DNA of 64,000 nt from CAIYRG01 sp964494505 (GTDB taxonomy: Bacteria > Pseudomonadota > Alphaproteobacteria > Micropepsales > Micropepsaceae), in contig CAZBRO010000016.1 in NCBI GenBank assembly GCA_964494505.1, positions 1-64,000 on the forward strand, read 5' to 3'. Below are positions 24,782-32,951 of this stretch, one piece after another (position 1 is the stretch's first letter; each line of letters opens with the position of its first letter). The notes beneath the pieces were generated by a model. The model saw nothing but the letters and a program-made list of their open reading frames with translations, searched no databases and was not told where the DNA came from. Both the position numbers and the translations under genes were made by a program.

Positions 24782-25663
24782 TCAGAAATCGGGTTTGTCG
24801 GCCACCGGCATCGGCAGAGCGCCTTTCCCGAAGAAATTCACATTGTTTTCGGCGCAGACGGTTTCCTGCAGCGGGCGCTTTTCCAGGTTGAACCGCTGAA
24901 TTCCCGACCATTGCGTTGTGAAGGCTCCCGGATCGTCAACCGTAACCAGGTCTTCCATCGACTTGTGGTCGGGGCTGATCTTGAAACGCTCAATGACGTG
25001 CAGCTTCTCCGTGTGCGGCGTGCGGAAATTATCGACATAGCTCTTTGCGGAAAGACCGATCGTATCGACCACCAGGGTGTCGCCGCCTTCGTAATGGCCG
25101 ACAGATTCTCCGTACCACGAAGGTTTTACATTTTTGGAATGCGGAACATTCAGGAAAACATGACGAATCTCGGGGCCGTTCTGATTTAAAATAGTGACCT
25201 CTCTCGGCGTCTGGAAGAAGAAGAAGGGCGAGATCCGCGCGATGAGTACAAATTCCGGAACTCCGCCGGGCATGCAGCGTTCGTTCGGACGATAGGCGAC
25301 TCCTCCCGCCAGCACGGCCTCATTGTCTTTGCGCATCTGCTCCGCCGCCCAGGGCTGAAGGATTGGATTGCTGAGCTCCCCGATATGATAGGTCGGTGTC
25401 TGGCCCAACCGCTGAACGCCATTGCTGTAAAAAGGATGTTTCGGATCGTTGATGACCGGCCCTGGTCCACTCGGCGGCGGCAGAAATTCGTCGCCGATCT
25501 CGCGCCATGCCACGTCGTTTGCGATTTGAAAATCGGGGATGGAGGCTGCGCCTTCAGCCGCAGCCAATGTCAGACTACCGGCACTTCCGGCGAGCAGCAT
25601 GCCAGCAGCGAACACACCGCAAAGAGTCACACGGCTTCCGACCGGGCCTGGTGGACCGAGCAT
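24782..25663 (-). CDS. Secreted WYGESVGHYEG-family paralogue A
   Basis: A 293-aa protein with an N-terminal hydrophobic leader (VTLCGVFAAGMLLAGSAGSLTLAAA). The body has IPDFQIANDVAW, FLPPPSGPGPVINDPKHPF, the signature PSWYGESVGHYEGGDTL, VVDTIGLSAKSYVDN and FRTPHTEKLHVIERF, and ends VADKPDF. It is one of five paralogues here and is closest to copy C, with which it shares its leader, its beta-strand pattern and about 125 nt of upstream DNA. It carries an extra Gly in the signature (EGGDT). Proteins with a GHWEGDTLVVDT-like core are widespread in Acidobacteria and Proteobacteria but uncharacterised as far as I know. AAGGGAGG precedes the ATG. Confidence 0.75.
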   Translation of the reverse strand: MLGPPGPVGSRVTLCGVFAAGMLLAGSAGSLTLAAAEGAASIPDFQIANDVAWREIGDEFLPPPSGPGPVINDPKHPFYSNGVQRLGQTPTYHIGELSNPILQPWAAEQMRKDNEAVLAGGVAYRPNERCMPGGVPEFVLIARISPFFFFQTPREVTILNQNGPEIRHVFLNVPHSKNVKPSWYGESVGHYEGGDTLVVDTIGLSAKSYVDNFRTPHTEKLHVIERFKISPDHKSMEDLVTVDDPGAFTTQWSGIQRFNLEKRPLQETVCAENNVNFFGKGALPMPVADKPDF

Positions 25664-25787
25664 CCCAACCTCCCTTAGTCGAGTCTTCCCGGATGGCCGA
25701 TCGGTTCGGCCATTTTGGTAGGAGAATATTTGGCAAAAAGGATATTGCCGCCTGAAACTGAAGAGAAGGACAGATTCGACATATCTC
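25664..25787 (-). promoter_or_regulatory. Upstream regulatory DNA of paralogue A, duplicated at paralogue C
   Basis: Read on the minus strand this 124-nt segment matches 26925-27050 at roughly 80% by eye, including GAGATATGTCGAAT, TTTCAGGCGGCAATAT, CGATCGGCCATC and GACTAAGGGAGGTT. A near-palindrome TGGCCGA...TCGGCCA lies inside and is a candidate operator. Confidence 0.6.
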
Positions 25788-25851
25788 GCGTCTTATTCCT
25801 GCTGTACCAAGACGGTTGCTCCGCCGTGAACAGAGGAGGTAACTTCTCTCG

Positions 25852-25879
25852 GTGAAAGGAGATCCGTGAAAGGAGATTG
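25852..25879 (+). repeat. Tandem 14-nt duplication containing a Shine-Dalgarno site
   Basis: GTGAAAGGAGAT occurs twice with a 14-nt period directly before paralogue B. The second AGGAG is 9 nt from ATG 25885. The duplicated site may affect initiation or be neutral. Confidence 0.7.
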
Positions 25880-25884
25880 GCGTG

Positions 25885-26709
25885 ATGGGTTTCTTCGCTT
25901 CGCATCGCATGAACATCATTTTCGGCGCAACGGCGCTCTGCATCGCCGGTGCAGCGCAGGTCTTCGCGCAGAACACGGTCGCCATTCCCGATTTTCAGTC
26001 CGGAGATGCCGGGTGGGTGGTCATAAACCGGGATGGATTGGCCCCCCCGCCGTCCGGCTTCGGCCCGACGCGCGCGGACCCGGCTCATCCATATGTTCCG
26101 AACGCGACATTCAGGATTGCGGATGCGGCAAGTCCGAATTTGAAACCGTGGGCCGCCGAGGCGATGAGAAAATCGAACGAAGAGGTGCTGGCGGGCAAGT
26201 ACCCCTTTACCGCACGATCGAGCTGCATGCCGGCGGGCGTGCCGGGTTTCTCCTCCTTCGTGGTGGAGCCGGTGTTCTTCGTACAATCTCCCAAAGAAAT
26301 CCTCATCACCTATTCGGGCGACCAGCAGGTGCGGCGGGTGTGGATGAATGTACCCCACTCGGCCAATCCCAAGCCTTCCTGGTACGGAGAATCGGTGGGC
26401 CATTATGAGGGCGACACGCTGGTGGTCGATACCATTGGACTCAATACCCGCACATTTCTCGACAATTACCGCACGCCGCACACGGAGAAGCTGCACGTCA
26501 TCGAGCGTTACCGGCTGAGCGATAACGGGCAGGCGCTGGAAGCTCTGATCCGGGTCGAGGATCCCGATACGTTCAATCAGCCCTGGTCGGCGATCCAGCG
26601 CTACCGCAAAGTGAAGGGGCCGATGGACGAACAAGTTTGCGCCGAGAGCATCACGGACACGACCTTGTTCGATGTCAACATTCCGCAGGCAAAGCAGCCG
26701 GATTTCTGA
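25885..26709 (+). CDS. Secreted WYGESVGHYEG-family paralogue B
   Basis: A 274-aa protein with signal peptide (MGFFASHRMNIIFGATALCIAGAAQVFA). The body has IPDFQSGDAGWVVIN, LAPPPSGFGPTRADPAHPY, CMPAGVPGF, PSWYGESVGHYEGDTL, VVDTIGLNTRTFLDNYRTPH and a C-terminal AKQPDF. It is the most divergent of the five and lies alone between the divergent A and the following C. I chose ATG 25885; a GTG immediately before it is the alternative. The function is unknown. Confidence 0.75.
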   Translation: MGFFASHRMNIIFGATALCIAGAAQVFAQNTVAIPDFQSGDAGWVVINRDGLAPPPSGFGPTRADPAHPYVPNATFRIADAASPNLKPWAAEAMRKSNEEVLAGKYPFTARSSCMPAGVPGFSSFVVEPVFFVQSPKEILITYSGDQQVRRVWMNVPHSANPKPSWYGESVGHYEGDTLVVDTIGLNTRTFLDNYRTPHTEKLHVIERYRLSDNGQALEALIRVEDPDTFNQPWSAIQRYRKVKGPMDEQVCAESITDTTLFDVNIPQAKQPDF

Positions 26710-27050
26710 TCGGGGGCGATTTCTTCGAGCAGCCGGTTGCGCGATTCCGTGGCGCGTCACGCCACCGGCGCGCCCAAAGGCGCTCCTTGATCGCGGCTCT
26801 GCGCGCTGCGTGCCGGAGCGCAGGGCCGGGACTGGCAAACCGTCCTCGACCAAACAGGAAAATCGAAACCGCAAGCCCATCAACGATTGACACACACAAC
26901 CGGCGAAGTCGTGGATTGGGGTGGGAGATATGTCGAATTTATTCTTCTCTTTGATTTCAGGCGGCAATATTCTTTTTGCTAAAATAATTCCTCTACAAAA
27001 ATGACCGGATCGATCGGCCATCTGGGAAATGTCGACTAAGGGAGGTTTGG
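26710..27050. other. 341-nt gap between paralogues B and C
   Basis: No gene is supported. The last 126 nt are the duplicated regulatory segment. The first 210 nt are GC-rich with no clear terminator or recognisable protein remnant. Confidence 0.5.
26925..27050 (+). promoter_or_regulatory. Upstream regulatory DNA of paralogue C, duplicated at paralogue A
   Basis: This is the counterpart of 25664-25787 in opposite orientation. Conservation runs from GAGATATGTCGAAT to the AAGGGAGGTT ribosome-binding site. Blocks of identity separated by variable spots suggest that conserved promoter or operator elements persist after duplication. Confidence 0.6.
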
Positions 27051-27911
27051 ATGTTCGGTCCACTATGGCTACTCGGTGGCCGTGTGACTCTTTGCGGTGT
27101 GGCCGTCACCGGCATGCTGCTCGCCGGAAGCGCCGATAGTCCGACCTTGGCCGCGGCTCAAAGTGCAGCGCCGCGAATCCCCGATTTTGCAATCGGAAAC
27201 GACCTGGCTTGGCATGAGGTCGGCGACGATTTTCTGCCGCCGCCGAGTGGGCCAGGGCCGATCACCAACGATCCGAAACATCCATTTAATTTCGAAAAGA
27301 ACTATCGTGTCGCCGATACCAGCAATCCAATCCTGCAGCCCTGGGCAGCGGAGCAGATGCGCAAATCCAATGCGGCGGTGCTGGCGGGAGGGGTGGGCTT
27401 TCGTCCGCGCGAGCGCTGCCTGCCCGCCGGGGTTCCGGGATTTGTGATCTACGCCCGGGTCGAGCCGTTTTACTTCCTTCAGAGCCCGCGAGAAGTCACG
27501 ATCCTCAATTCAGGCGGCCCCGAGATTCGCCACGTTCTTCTGAATGTTCCGCATTCTGAACATGTGAAGCCTTCATGGTACGGAGAGTCTGTCGGCCATT
27601 ACGAAGGCCGCGACACCCTGGTCGTCGATACGATCGGTATCTCCACAAAGAGCTTCGTCGACAATTACCGCACGCCGCACAGCGAGAAATTGCACGTCGT
27701 GGAGCGCTTCAAAATGAGTGCCGACCGCAGGACGATGGAAGACCTCATCACGGTTGACGATCCCGGCGCTTTCACTGGGCCCTGGTCGGCCATTCAGCGC
27801 TTTGAGCTCGAGGAGTATCCCCTGAAGGAAAGTGTCTGCGCCGAAAACAATGAGAATTTCTTCCATTACGACGTAGCGCCGATGCCGGTGGCAGGCAAAC
27901 CCGATTTCTGA
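27051..27911 (+). CDS. Secreted WYGESVGHYEG-family paralogue C
   Basis: A 286-aa protein. The leader is VTLCGVAVTGMLLAGSADS, then IPDFAIGNDLAW, FLPPPSGPGPITNDPKHPF, PAGVPGFVIYARVEPFYF, PSWYGESVGHYEGRDTL, VVDTIGISTKSFVDNYRTPH and the end VAGKPDF. It is closest to A. The 3' part of this gene was copied into the D-E intergenic region as a deleted remnant. AAGGGAGG lies 8 nt before the ATG. The stop is 82 nt before the start of D, so co-transcription is possible. Confidence 0.75.
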   Translation: MFGPLWLLGGRVTLCGVAVTGMLLAGSADSPTLAAAQSAAPRIPDFAIGNDLAWHEVGDDFLPPPSGPGPITNDPKHPFNFEKNYRVADTSNPILQPWAAEQMRKSNAAVLAGGVGFRPRERCLPAGVPGFVIYARVEPFYFLQSPREVTILNSGGPEIRHVLLNVPHSEHVKPSWYGESVGHYEGRDTLVVDTIGISTKSFVDNYRTPHSEKLHVVERFKMSADRRTMEDLITVDDPGAFTGPWSAIQRFELEEYPLKESVCAENNENFFHYDVAPMPVAGKPDF

Positions 27912-27993
27912 TCAGCCGTGCCCGGCAAAGGCTTATGTCTTTGCTATGAATAGAGGAATTTCAGCTATCGAAGCTCGAACGGGAGTCTGCGCC

Positions 27994-28875
27994 ATGACAC
28001 GAATGAATTTGGCTGCCGCTCTCACGCTCATGGCGGGCGTGGCAATCATCGAAACCGCATCGGCACAACAGTCATCACAGGACACGATCCCGAAACTTGC
28101 GGGCCCGGATTTCGGCTGGACGTCGGTTGGAACCGATCTCGAGTCAGTCCCGGGCGAGCTCCCGGCGGTGGGGGACGATCCGGCTCATCCCCGCGTCGGA
28201 AATTTCCAAAGGGGGCCGGGACGGCCGCCGACCTTTCGCGTGGCCAACCTCGACAATCCGAATCTGACCGATTTCGCGAAAGCGGGCCTCAAGAAGACCA
28301 ACGATGAAGTGGCGCACGGCAAGGCCGTGTACATGCGCGAAGCACGCTGCTGGCCAACCGGCGTTCCCACTTACGACATCAGTCAGGGGTTCTACTACTT
28401 CATCCAAACGCCAAAGGAAGTGGTAATGGTTTGGCATGGGGATCATGCGGTCCGCCACATTTATCTGGATGTGCCGCATTCAAAGAACCCCAAATTATCC
28501 TGGTACGGAGAATCTGTCGGGCACTACGAAGGCGATACGCTGGTCGTCGATACGATCGGGCAGAACACACAGACCTTCGTCGACAATTATCGCACGCCGC
28601 ACAGCGAAAAACTCCACGTTGTAGAGCGTTTCCACATGACCAATGACGGCAAGAACCTGAAGGTGGACATCGTCATGGACGATCCGGCCTCGTTCATACA
28701 GCCGATGCACGCTTCGCACACCTGGCGCCGCACGGTCGCGGACGAGCGCGGCGATCGGGGGCAAAGTTCACTCGACGAACAGTCCTGCGCCGAAGCCGGG
28801 CCCGGGAATTTCGAATTCTCCACGAACCCCAATGTCGTCGAGCCGATCCCGACCGCGACCAAACCCGATTTCTGA
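27994..28875 (+). CDS. Secreted WYGESVGHYEG-family paralogue D
   Basis: A 293-aa protein with signal peptide (MTRMNLAAALTLMAGVAIIETASA), then DTIPKLAGPDFGWTSVG, RVANLDNPNLTDFAKAG, CWPTGVPTYDISQGF, LSWYGESVGHYEGDTL, VVDTIGQNTQTFVDNYRTPH and the end ATKPDF. It is closest to E, with nearly the same leader and core. It has an insertion of about 10 residues near residue 255 (VADERGDRGQSS). I chose ATG 27994 because the leader begins there; an in-frame ATG 48 nt upstream lies in spacer DNA that is repeated before E. Confidence 0.75.
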   Translation: MTRMNLAAALTLMAGVAIIETASAQQSSQDTIPKLAGPDFGWTSVGTDLESVPGELPAVGDDPAHPRVGNFQRGPGRPPTFRVANLDNPNLTDFAKAGLKKTNDEVAHGKAVYMREARCWPTGVPTYDISQGFYYFIQTPKEVVMVWHGDHAVRHIYLDVPHSKNPKLSWYGESVGHYEGDTLVVDTIGQNTQTFVDNYRTPHSEKLHVVERFHMTNDGKNLKVDIVMDDPASFIQPMHASHTWRRTVADERGDRGQSSLDEQSCAEAGPGNFEFSTNPNVVEPIPTATKPDF

Positions 28876-28914
28876 GGGCGTATCATAGCTTCCGCGCGGC
28901 CCCGGCCGTACGTC

Positions 28915-28991
28915 GATGGAAGTCCTCATCACGGTTGACGATCCAATAACACGTAGCGCCGATGCCGGCGGCCGACAAACCCGATTTCTGA
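28915..28991 (+). pseudogene. Internally deleted 3' remnant of paralogue C
   Basis: The segment repeats C from 27734-27763 (one mismatch) and then jumps to C 27871-27912, so about 100 nt are missing. It retains the CCGATTTCTGATC end that encodes PDF-stop in C. The following 70 nt repeat the C-D spacer up to the GAACGGGAGTCT ribosome-binding region. It marks a tandem duplication junction. Confidence 0.75.
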
Positions 28992-29058
28992 TCGGCCGTG
29001 CCGCTCTTGTTATGAATCGGGTCATTCAGTTACCGAAGATCGAACGGGAGTCTACGCC

Positions 29059-29913
29059 ATGACGCGAATGAATTTGACGGTCGTCCTCACCCTGATGGCG
29101 GGCGTCGCAATCATCCAAACCGCATCGGCGCAACAGTCGCCGCAAGACACGATCCCGAAACTTTCGGGCCCGGACTTTTTCGGCTGGAGTGGCGGCACCG
29201 ATTTCGACGCTGTCCCAGGCGGGCCCCAGCCGGTGGGTCCCGTCCCAGGCATCATTTTCCATAATGCCGAACGGAAGCCGGGACAAACAGTGGGCTTCCG
29301 CGTAGCAGACCTCAACAATCCCAACCTGACGGATTTCGCCAAAGAGAGCCTCAAGAAGACCAATGATGAAGTGTTGGCCGGCAAGGCCATGTACAATCGC
29401 GAGGCCCGCTGCTGGCCAACCGGGGTTCCGACTTACGACATCAATCAGGGGTTATTCTATTTCGTCCAAACGCCCAAGATGGTGCTGATGGTGTGGCACG
29501 GGGATCACGCGGTCCGTCATATTTATATGGATGTGCCGCATTCGCAGAATCCAAAATTATCCTGGTACGGAGAGTCTGTCGGGCACTACGAAGGGGATAC
29601 GCTGGTCGTCGATACGATCGGACAGAACACACAGACCTTCGTCGACAATTATCGGACGCCGCATAGTGAGAAACTGCACGTCGTGGAGCGTTTCCACATG
29701 ATCAATGACGGCAAGAACCTGAAGGCGGACATCGTCGTAGAGGATCCGGCCACATTCAAGCAGCCGCTGAACATCACACACACCTGGCGCCGCACGCGAC
29801 AGGAGCGAATCGACGAACAGTCCTGCGCCGAATCCGGCCCCGGAAATTTCGACTTCTCCACGAACCCCAATGTCGTCGAACCGATCCCGACCGCGGCCAA
29901 ACCTGATTTCTGA
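29059..29913 (+). CDS. Secreted WYGESVGHYEG-family paralogue E
   Basis: A 284-aa protein with signal peptide (MTRMNLTVVLTLMAGVAIIQTASA), DTIPKLSGPDFFGWSGG, RVADLNNPNLTDFAKES, CWPTGVPTYDINQGLFYFVQ, LSWYGESVGHYEGDTL, VVDTIGQNTQTFVDNYRTPH and the end AAKPDF. It is the closest relative of D and probably a tandem copy of it, given the repeated spacer and remnant upstream. It lacks the D-specific insertion near the C-terminus. The function is unknown. Confidence 0.75.
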   Translation: MTRMNLTVVLTLMAGVAIIQTASAQQSPQDTIPKLSGPDFFGWSGGTDFDAVPGGPQPVGPVPGIIFHNAERKPGQTVGFRVADLNNPNLTDFAKESLKKTNDEVLAGKAMYNREARCWPTGVPTYDINQGLFYFVQTPKMVLMVWHGDHAVRHIYMDVPHSQNPKLSWYGESVGHYEGDTLVVDTIGQNTQTFVDNYRTPHSEKLHVVERFHMINDGKNLKADIVVEDPATFKQPLNITHTWRRTRQERIDEQSCAESGPGNFDFSTNPNVVEPIPTAAKPDF

Positions 29914-30094
29914 GGGCATATTTTTGGATCCCGGCGAGGCGTCAAACCCACCGGAGATTCGCGCCTAGCACGGTCTAAGTTTTGGGATGCGCCGCCAAAC
30001 CCATACTTGAAACGCCATCACTTACCGCCAGCGGGCGAGATCTTCGGGTACAGGCCGCCGGAGTCAGAAAGCCGGATCGGCTTGGCGTTTGATT

Positions 30095-30170
<76 letters not shown>

Positions 30171-30187
30171 ACATCTGGGTAGGACGA

Positions 30188-30676
30188 TTAAGGCTCGTCC
30201 TTTTCGATATCGGCGTCGATGATGCCGGAGACGTCGTCCTCGTCCTCCTCAACCTCTTCAAGCAGATTGTCGTCTTCCTCTTCCTCGTCGGCAATTTCTT
30301 CTTCAAATTCTTCCGGCTCGACGGGCTCTTCCGGCGCCACCGGCCCGGCTTCGTCGCCTTCTTCCTCTTCCTCCGCTTCGATCAGCGGGGAATCGGCCTC
30401 CGGCACGGCTTCCTCTTCCTCGAGCTCTTCGTCTGCTTCCGCTCCGGCTTCCTCCTCCTCCTCGGCCTCCTCGACTTCCTCGTCGTCATCGGCCGGCACG
30501 ACCGCTGCCACGGGCTTGGATGGTTCCGGCACGCGGGTGCGGCGCTGCTTCAGCAGCATTTCCGGCTCGAACGTGAAGGCGCATTTTGGGCATTCGATCG
30601 GGCGCTTCCGCAAATCGTAAAAGCGGGCTGCGCAGCTGGGGCATACGCGCTTGGTGCCAAGATCGGGCTTGATCAA
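30188..30676 (-). CDS. TIGR02300-type acidic zinc-ribbon protein
   Basis: The N-terminal half-zinc-ribbon region has LGTKRVCPSC, FYDLRKRPIECPKC, i.e. two CxxC pairs, matching the alphaproteobacterial family TIGR02300. The remaining two thirds are almost entirely Glu/Asp-rich. Function is unknown. I favour a TTG start at 30676 (LIKPDLGTKR, where homologues begin as recalled), giving 162 aa; an in-frame GTG at 30721 would give 177 aa. No clear ribosome-binding site decides between them. Placement divergent from aroA and upstream of tRNA-Ala is typical of alphaproteobacteria. Confidence 0.75.
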   Translation of the reverse strand: MIKPDLGTKRVCPSCAARFYDLRKRPIECPKCAFTFEPEMLLKQRRTRVPEPSKPVAAVVPADDDEEVEEAEEEEEAGAEADEELEEEEAVPEADSPLIEAEEEEEGDEAGPVAPEEPVEPEEFEEEIADEEEEDDNLLEEVEEDEDDVSGIIDADIEKDEP

Positions 30677-30820
30677 AGGGGTGCTTCCCGGATGTGAACT
30701 TAGGGGCGGTGGATTTGCCACGAACGGCCGGGCCTGTCAAAGCGGCAATGACTGCCATCGGCCGGGCTTGACGGGGCGCACCATTGCTTTAGGCAAGCGG
30801 CCGGCCTTTTCGAGACGCAG

Positions 30821-32167
30821 ATGACGGATTCAGGAACTTTAAAGCCGCTGATTGCCCGCAAAAGCGCGGCGCTGAAGGGGCGGGCGGTGGCGCCGGGCGA
30901 TAAGTCGGTGTCGCATCGCGCCCTGATCCTGGGCGCGCTCACCGTGGGCGAAACCGCGATTTCCGGGCTTCTCGAAGCCGAAGATGTGCTCAATACGGCG
31001 AAGGCCATGCGGGGACTCGGCGCCGAGGTCACGCGGGACGGGGAGGGAGACTGGCGTGTCCATGGCCTGGGCGTTGGCGGTTTTGCCGAACCTGCAGATG
31101 TGCTCGATTTTGGCAATTCGGGCACCGGCGCGCGGCTTACCATGGGTGCGGTTGCGACCACACCGATCACGACAATTTTTACCGGCGATGCGTCGCTCCG
31201 GCGCCGTCCGATGGGGCGGGTGCTGGAGCCGCTGGCGCTGTTCGGGGCGGTGGCCGACACGCGCGAAGGGGGGCTGTTGCCCGCGACTCTGAAGGGTGCC
31301 CGGATGCCGGTGCCCATCGAACACCGGTTGAAGGTCGCCTCGGCACAGGTGAAGTCCGCGCTGCTGCTGGCGGCCCTGAACGTGCCCGGGCGCTCCACCA
31401 TCATCGAACGCGCGGCCACCCGCGACCACACCGAGCGCATGCTGAAGGCGTTTGGAGCCGGCATCGCCGTGGAAGACATCGGGGATGGCGCGACCGCGAT
31501 TTCCGTCACCGGCGAGGTTGAGCTTAGGCCTGCGCCAATCGAGGTGCCGAGCGATCCGTCCTCGGCGGCCTTCCCGCTGGTAGCGGCGCTGATCGTCCCG
31601 GGATCGGAAGTTCTGCTGGAAAACGTGATGCTGAATCCGCGGCGCATCGGGTTGATCGAAACGCTTCTGGAGATGGGTGCGCGGATCGAGATTCAGAATC
31701 GCCGCGACAATGGCGGGGACGCCATCGGCGACCTTCTGGTCCGCCATTCGGCTCTCAAAGGGGTCGAGGTGCCGCCGGAACGCGCGCCCACCATGATCGA
31801 CGAATATCCCGTGCTGGCGGTCGCGTCCTCTTTCGCGGAAGGGCGCACGATCATGCGCGGGCTCGAAGAATTGCGGGTCAAGGAAAGCGATAGGCTCGCC
31901 GCGGTTGCGGCAGGCCTCGCGGCGAACGGGGTGCGGTTCGAGGAAAGCCCCGACGGCCTGACGGTACAAGGCGCCGGACCGGACGGTGTTGCGGGCGGGG
32001 GAACGGTTGCGACCCACATGGATCATCGCATCGCGATGAGCTTCCTCGTCATGGGGCTCGCGGCGCGCGCGCCCGTCACGGTGGACGATGGCTCCATGAT
32101 CGCGACCAGCTTCCCGAATTTCGAGCCGCTGATGCGCGGGCTCGGCGCGGACATCGCCGCGGCATGA
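30821..32167 (+). CDS. aroA: 3-phosphoshikimate 1-carboxyvinyltransferase (EPSP synthase), class II type
   Basis: A 448-aa EPSP synthase for the shikimate pathway, joining PEP to shikimate-3-phosphate. Motifs are PGDKSVSHRALILG near residue 25, LDFGNSGTGARLTMG (about 95-109), RDHTERML, and MIDEYPVLAVAS with HMDHRIAMSFL. Overall it resembles the Agrobacterium CP4 class II enzyme, but at the position of CP4 Ala100 it has Gly101, as glyphosate-sensitive enzymes do. It overlaps cmk by 4 nt (ATGA). The order aroA-cmk-rpsA is conserved in alphaproteobacteria. Confidence 0.97.
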   Translation: MTDSGTLKPLIARKSAALKGRAVAPGDKSVSHRALILGALTVGETAISGLLEAEDVLNTAKAMRGLGAEVTRDGEGDWRVHGLGVGGFAEPADVLDFGNSGTGARLTMGAVATTPITTIFTGDASLRRRPMGRVLEPLALFGAVADTREGGLLPATLKGARMPVPIEHRLKVASAQVKSALLLAALNVPGRSTIIERAATRDHTERMLKAFGAGIAVEDIGDGATAISVTGEVELRPAPIEVPSDPSSAAFPLVAALIVPGSEVLLENVMLNPRRIGLIETLLEMGARIEIQNRRDNGGDAIGDLLVRHSALKGVEVPPERAPTMIDEYPVLAVASSFAEGRTIMRGLEELRVKESDRLAAVAAGLAANGVRFEESPDGLTVQGAGPDGVAGGGTVATHMDHRIAMSFLVMGLAARAPVTVDDGSMIATSFPNFEPLMRGLGADIAAA

Positions 32168-32832
32168 GCGTCGTCATTGCCATCGACGGAACAGCGGCGT
32201 GCGGCAAGGGCACTATCGCCAGGGCCCTCGCGCGCCATTACGGATTTGCGCATCTGGATTCGGGTGCGCTTTATCGCCTGGTCGCGCTCGGCGTATTGGA
32301 GGCCGGGGGCGATCCCGCCAACCCGGAAGACGCCGTCCGGTCGGCCGGGGCGCTGGACTTGACCCTTGCAGGCGACCCCAAGATCCGCACCGACGTCGTC
32401 GGCGCTGCCGCCTCCAAAGTGGCGGCAATCCCTGCCGTGCGTGCCGCCCTCGTCGATTTCCAGCGCGATTTCGCTCAGAGGCCGCCCGGCAACAGCCAGG
32501 GGGCCGTCATCGATGGGCGGGACATCGGAACGGTGATCGTGCCCGACGCGGCCGCCAAATTGTTCATCGATGCGCGGGCCGAAGTCCGCGCCCGCCGCCG
32601 CCTGTTGGAGCTGCAAGGACTGGGGATTTCCCGCAACCCGGACGATCTTGCGGCCGAATTGGTCGCGCGCGATGCCGCCGACCGGAGCCGGGCGATTTCG
32701 CCTTTGAAACAGGCCGAAGACGCCGTCTTGCTGGACACCTCCGATTTGGATATAGAAGCCGCCTTCGCGAAGGCTCTCGACCTGGTGAACCCCAGAATCG
32801 AGAAAGCGCTCGCGGCCCGCCCCAGGGGCTAA
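32164..32832 (+). CDS. cmk: Cytidylate kinase
   Basis: A 222-aa CMP kinase, phosphorylating CMP/dCMP with ATP. The P-loop is AIDGTAACGKGTIARALA near the N-terminus, with HLDSGALYRLVAL, then DGRDIGTVIVPDA in the middle and RDAADRSRAISPLK in the lid region. The P-loop reads TAACGKG rather than the usual PSGSGKG, as in many alphaproteobacteria. The start overlaps the aroA stop and rpsA follows after 119 nt. The assignment is firm. Confidence 0.95.
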   Translation: MSVVIAIDGTAACGKGTIARALARHYGFAHLDSGALYRLVALGVLEAGGDPANPEDAVRSAGALDLTLAGDPKIRTDVVGAAASKVAAIPAVRAALVDFQRDFAQRPPGNSQGAVIDGRDIGTVIVPDAAAKLFIDARAEVRARRRLLELQGLGISRNPDDLAAELVARDAADRSRAISPLKQAEDAVLLDTSDLDIEAAFAKALDLVNPRIEKALAARPRG

Positions 32833-32951
32833 GGAGGCCCGGCGGCGCCGCAGAGATACCCGCGGAACCATTCCACTTTTCCCCCCGGCATCAGCCGGAC
32901 AGGATCGCATGGGCGTTGACCCGTGCGGCAAACCCAAACCGAGGAGACCAC

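Noticed and set aside
30219..30620. Ser-rich plus-strand frame opposite the acidic TIGR02300 gene
   Set aside because: It is a poly-Ser translation of GAA/GAG repeats in reverse; the zinc-ribbon frame is the real gene.
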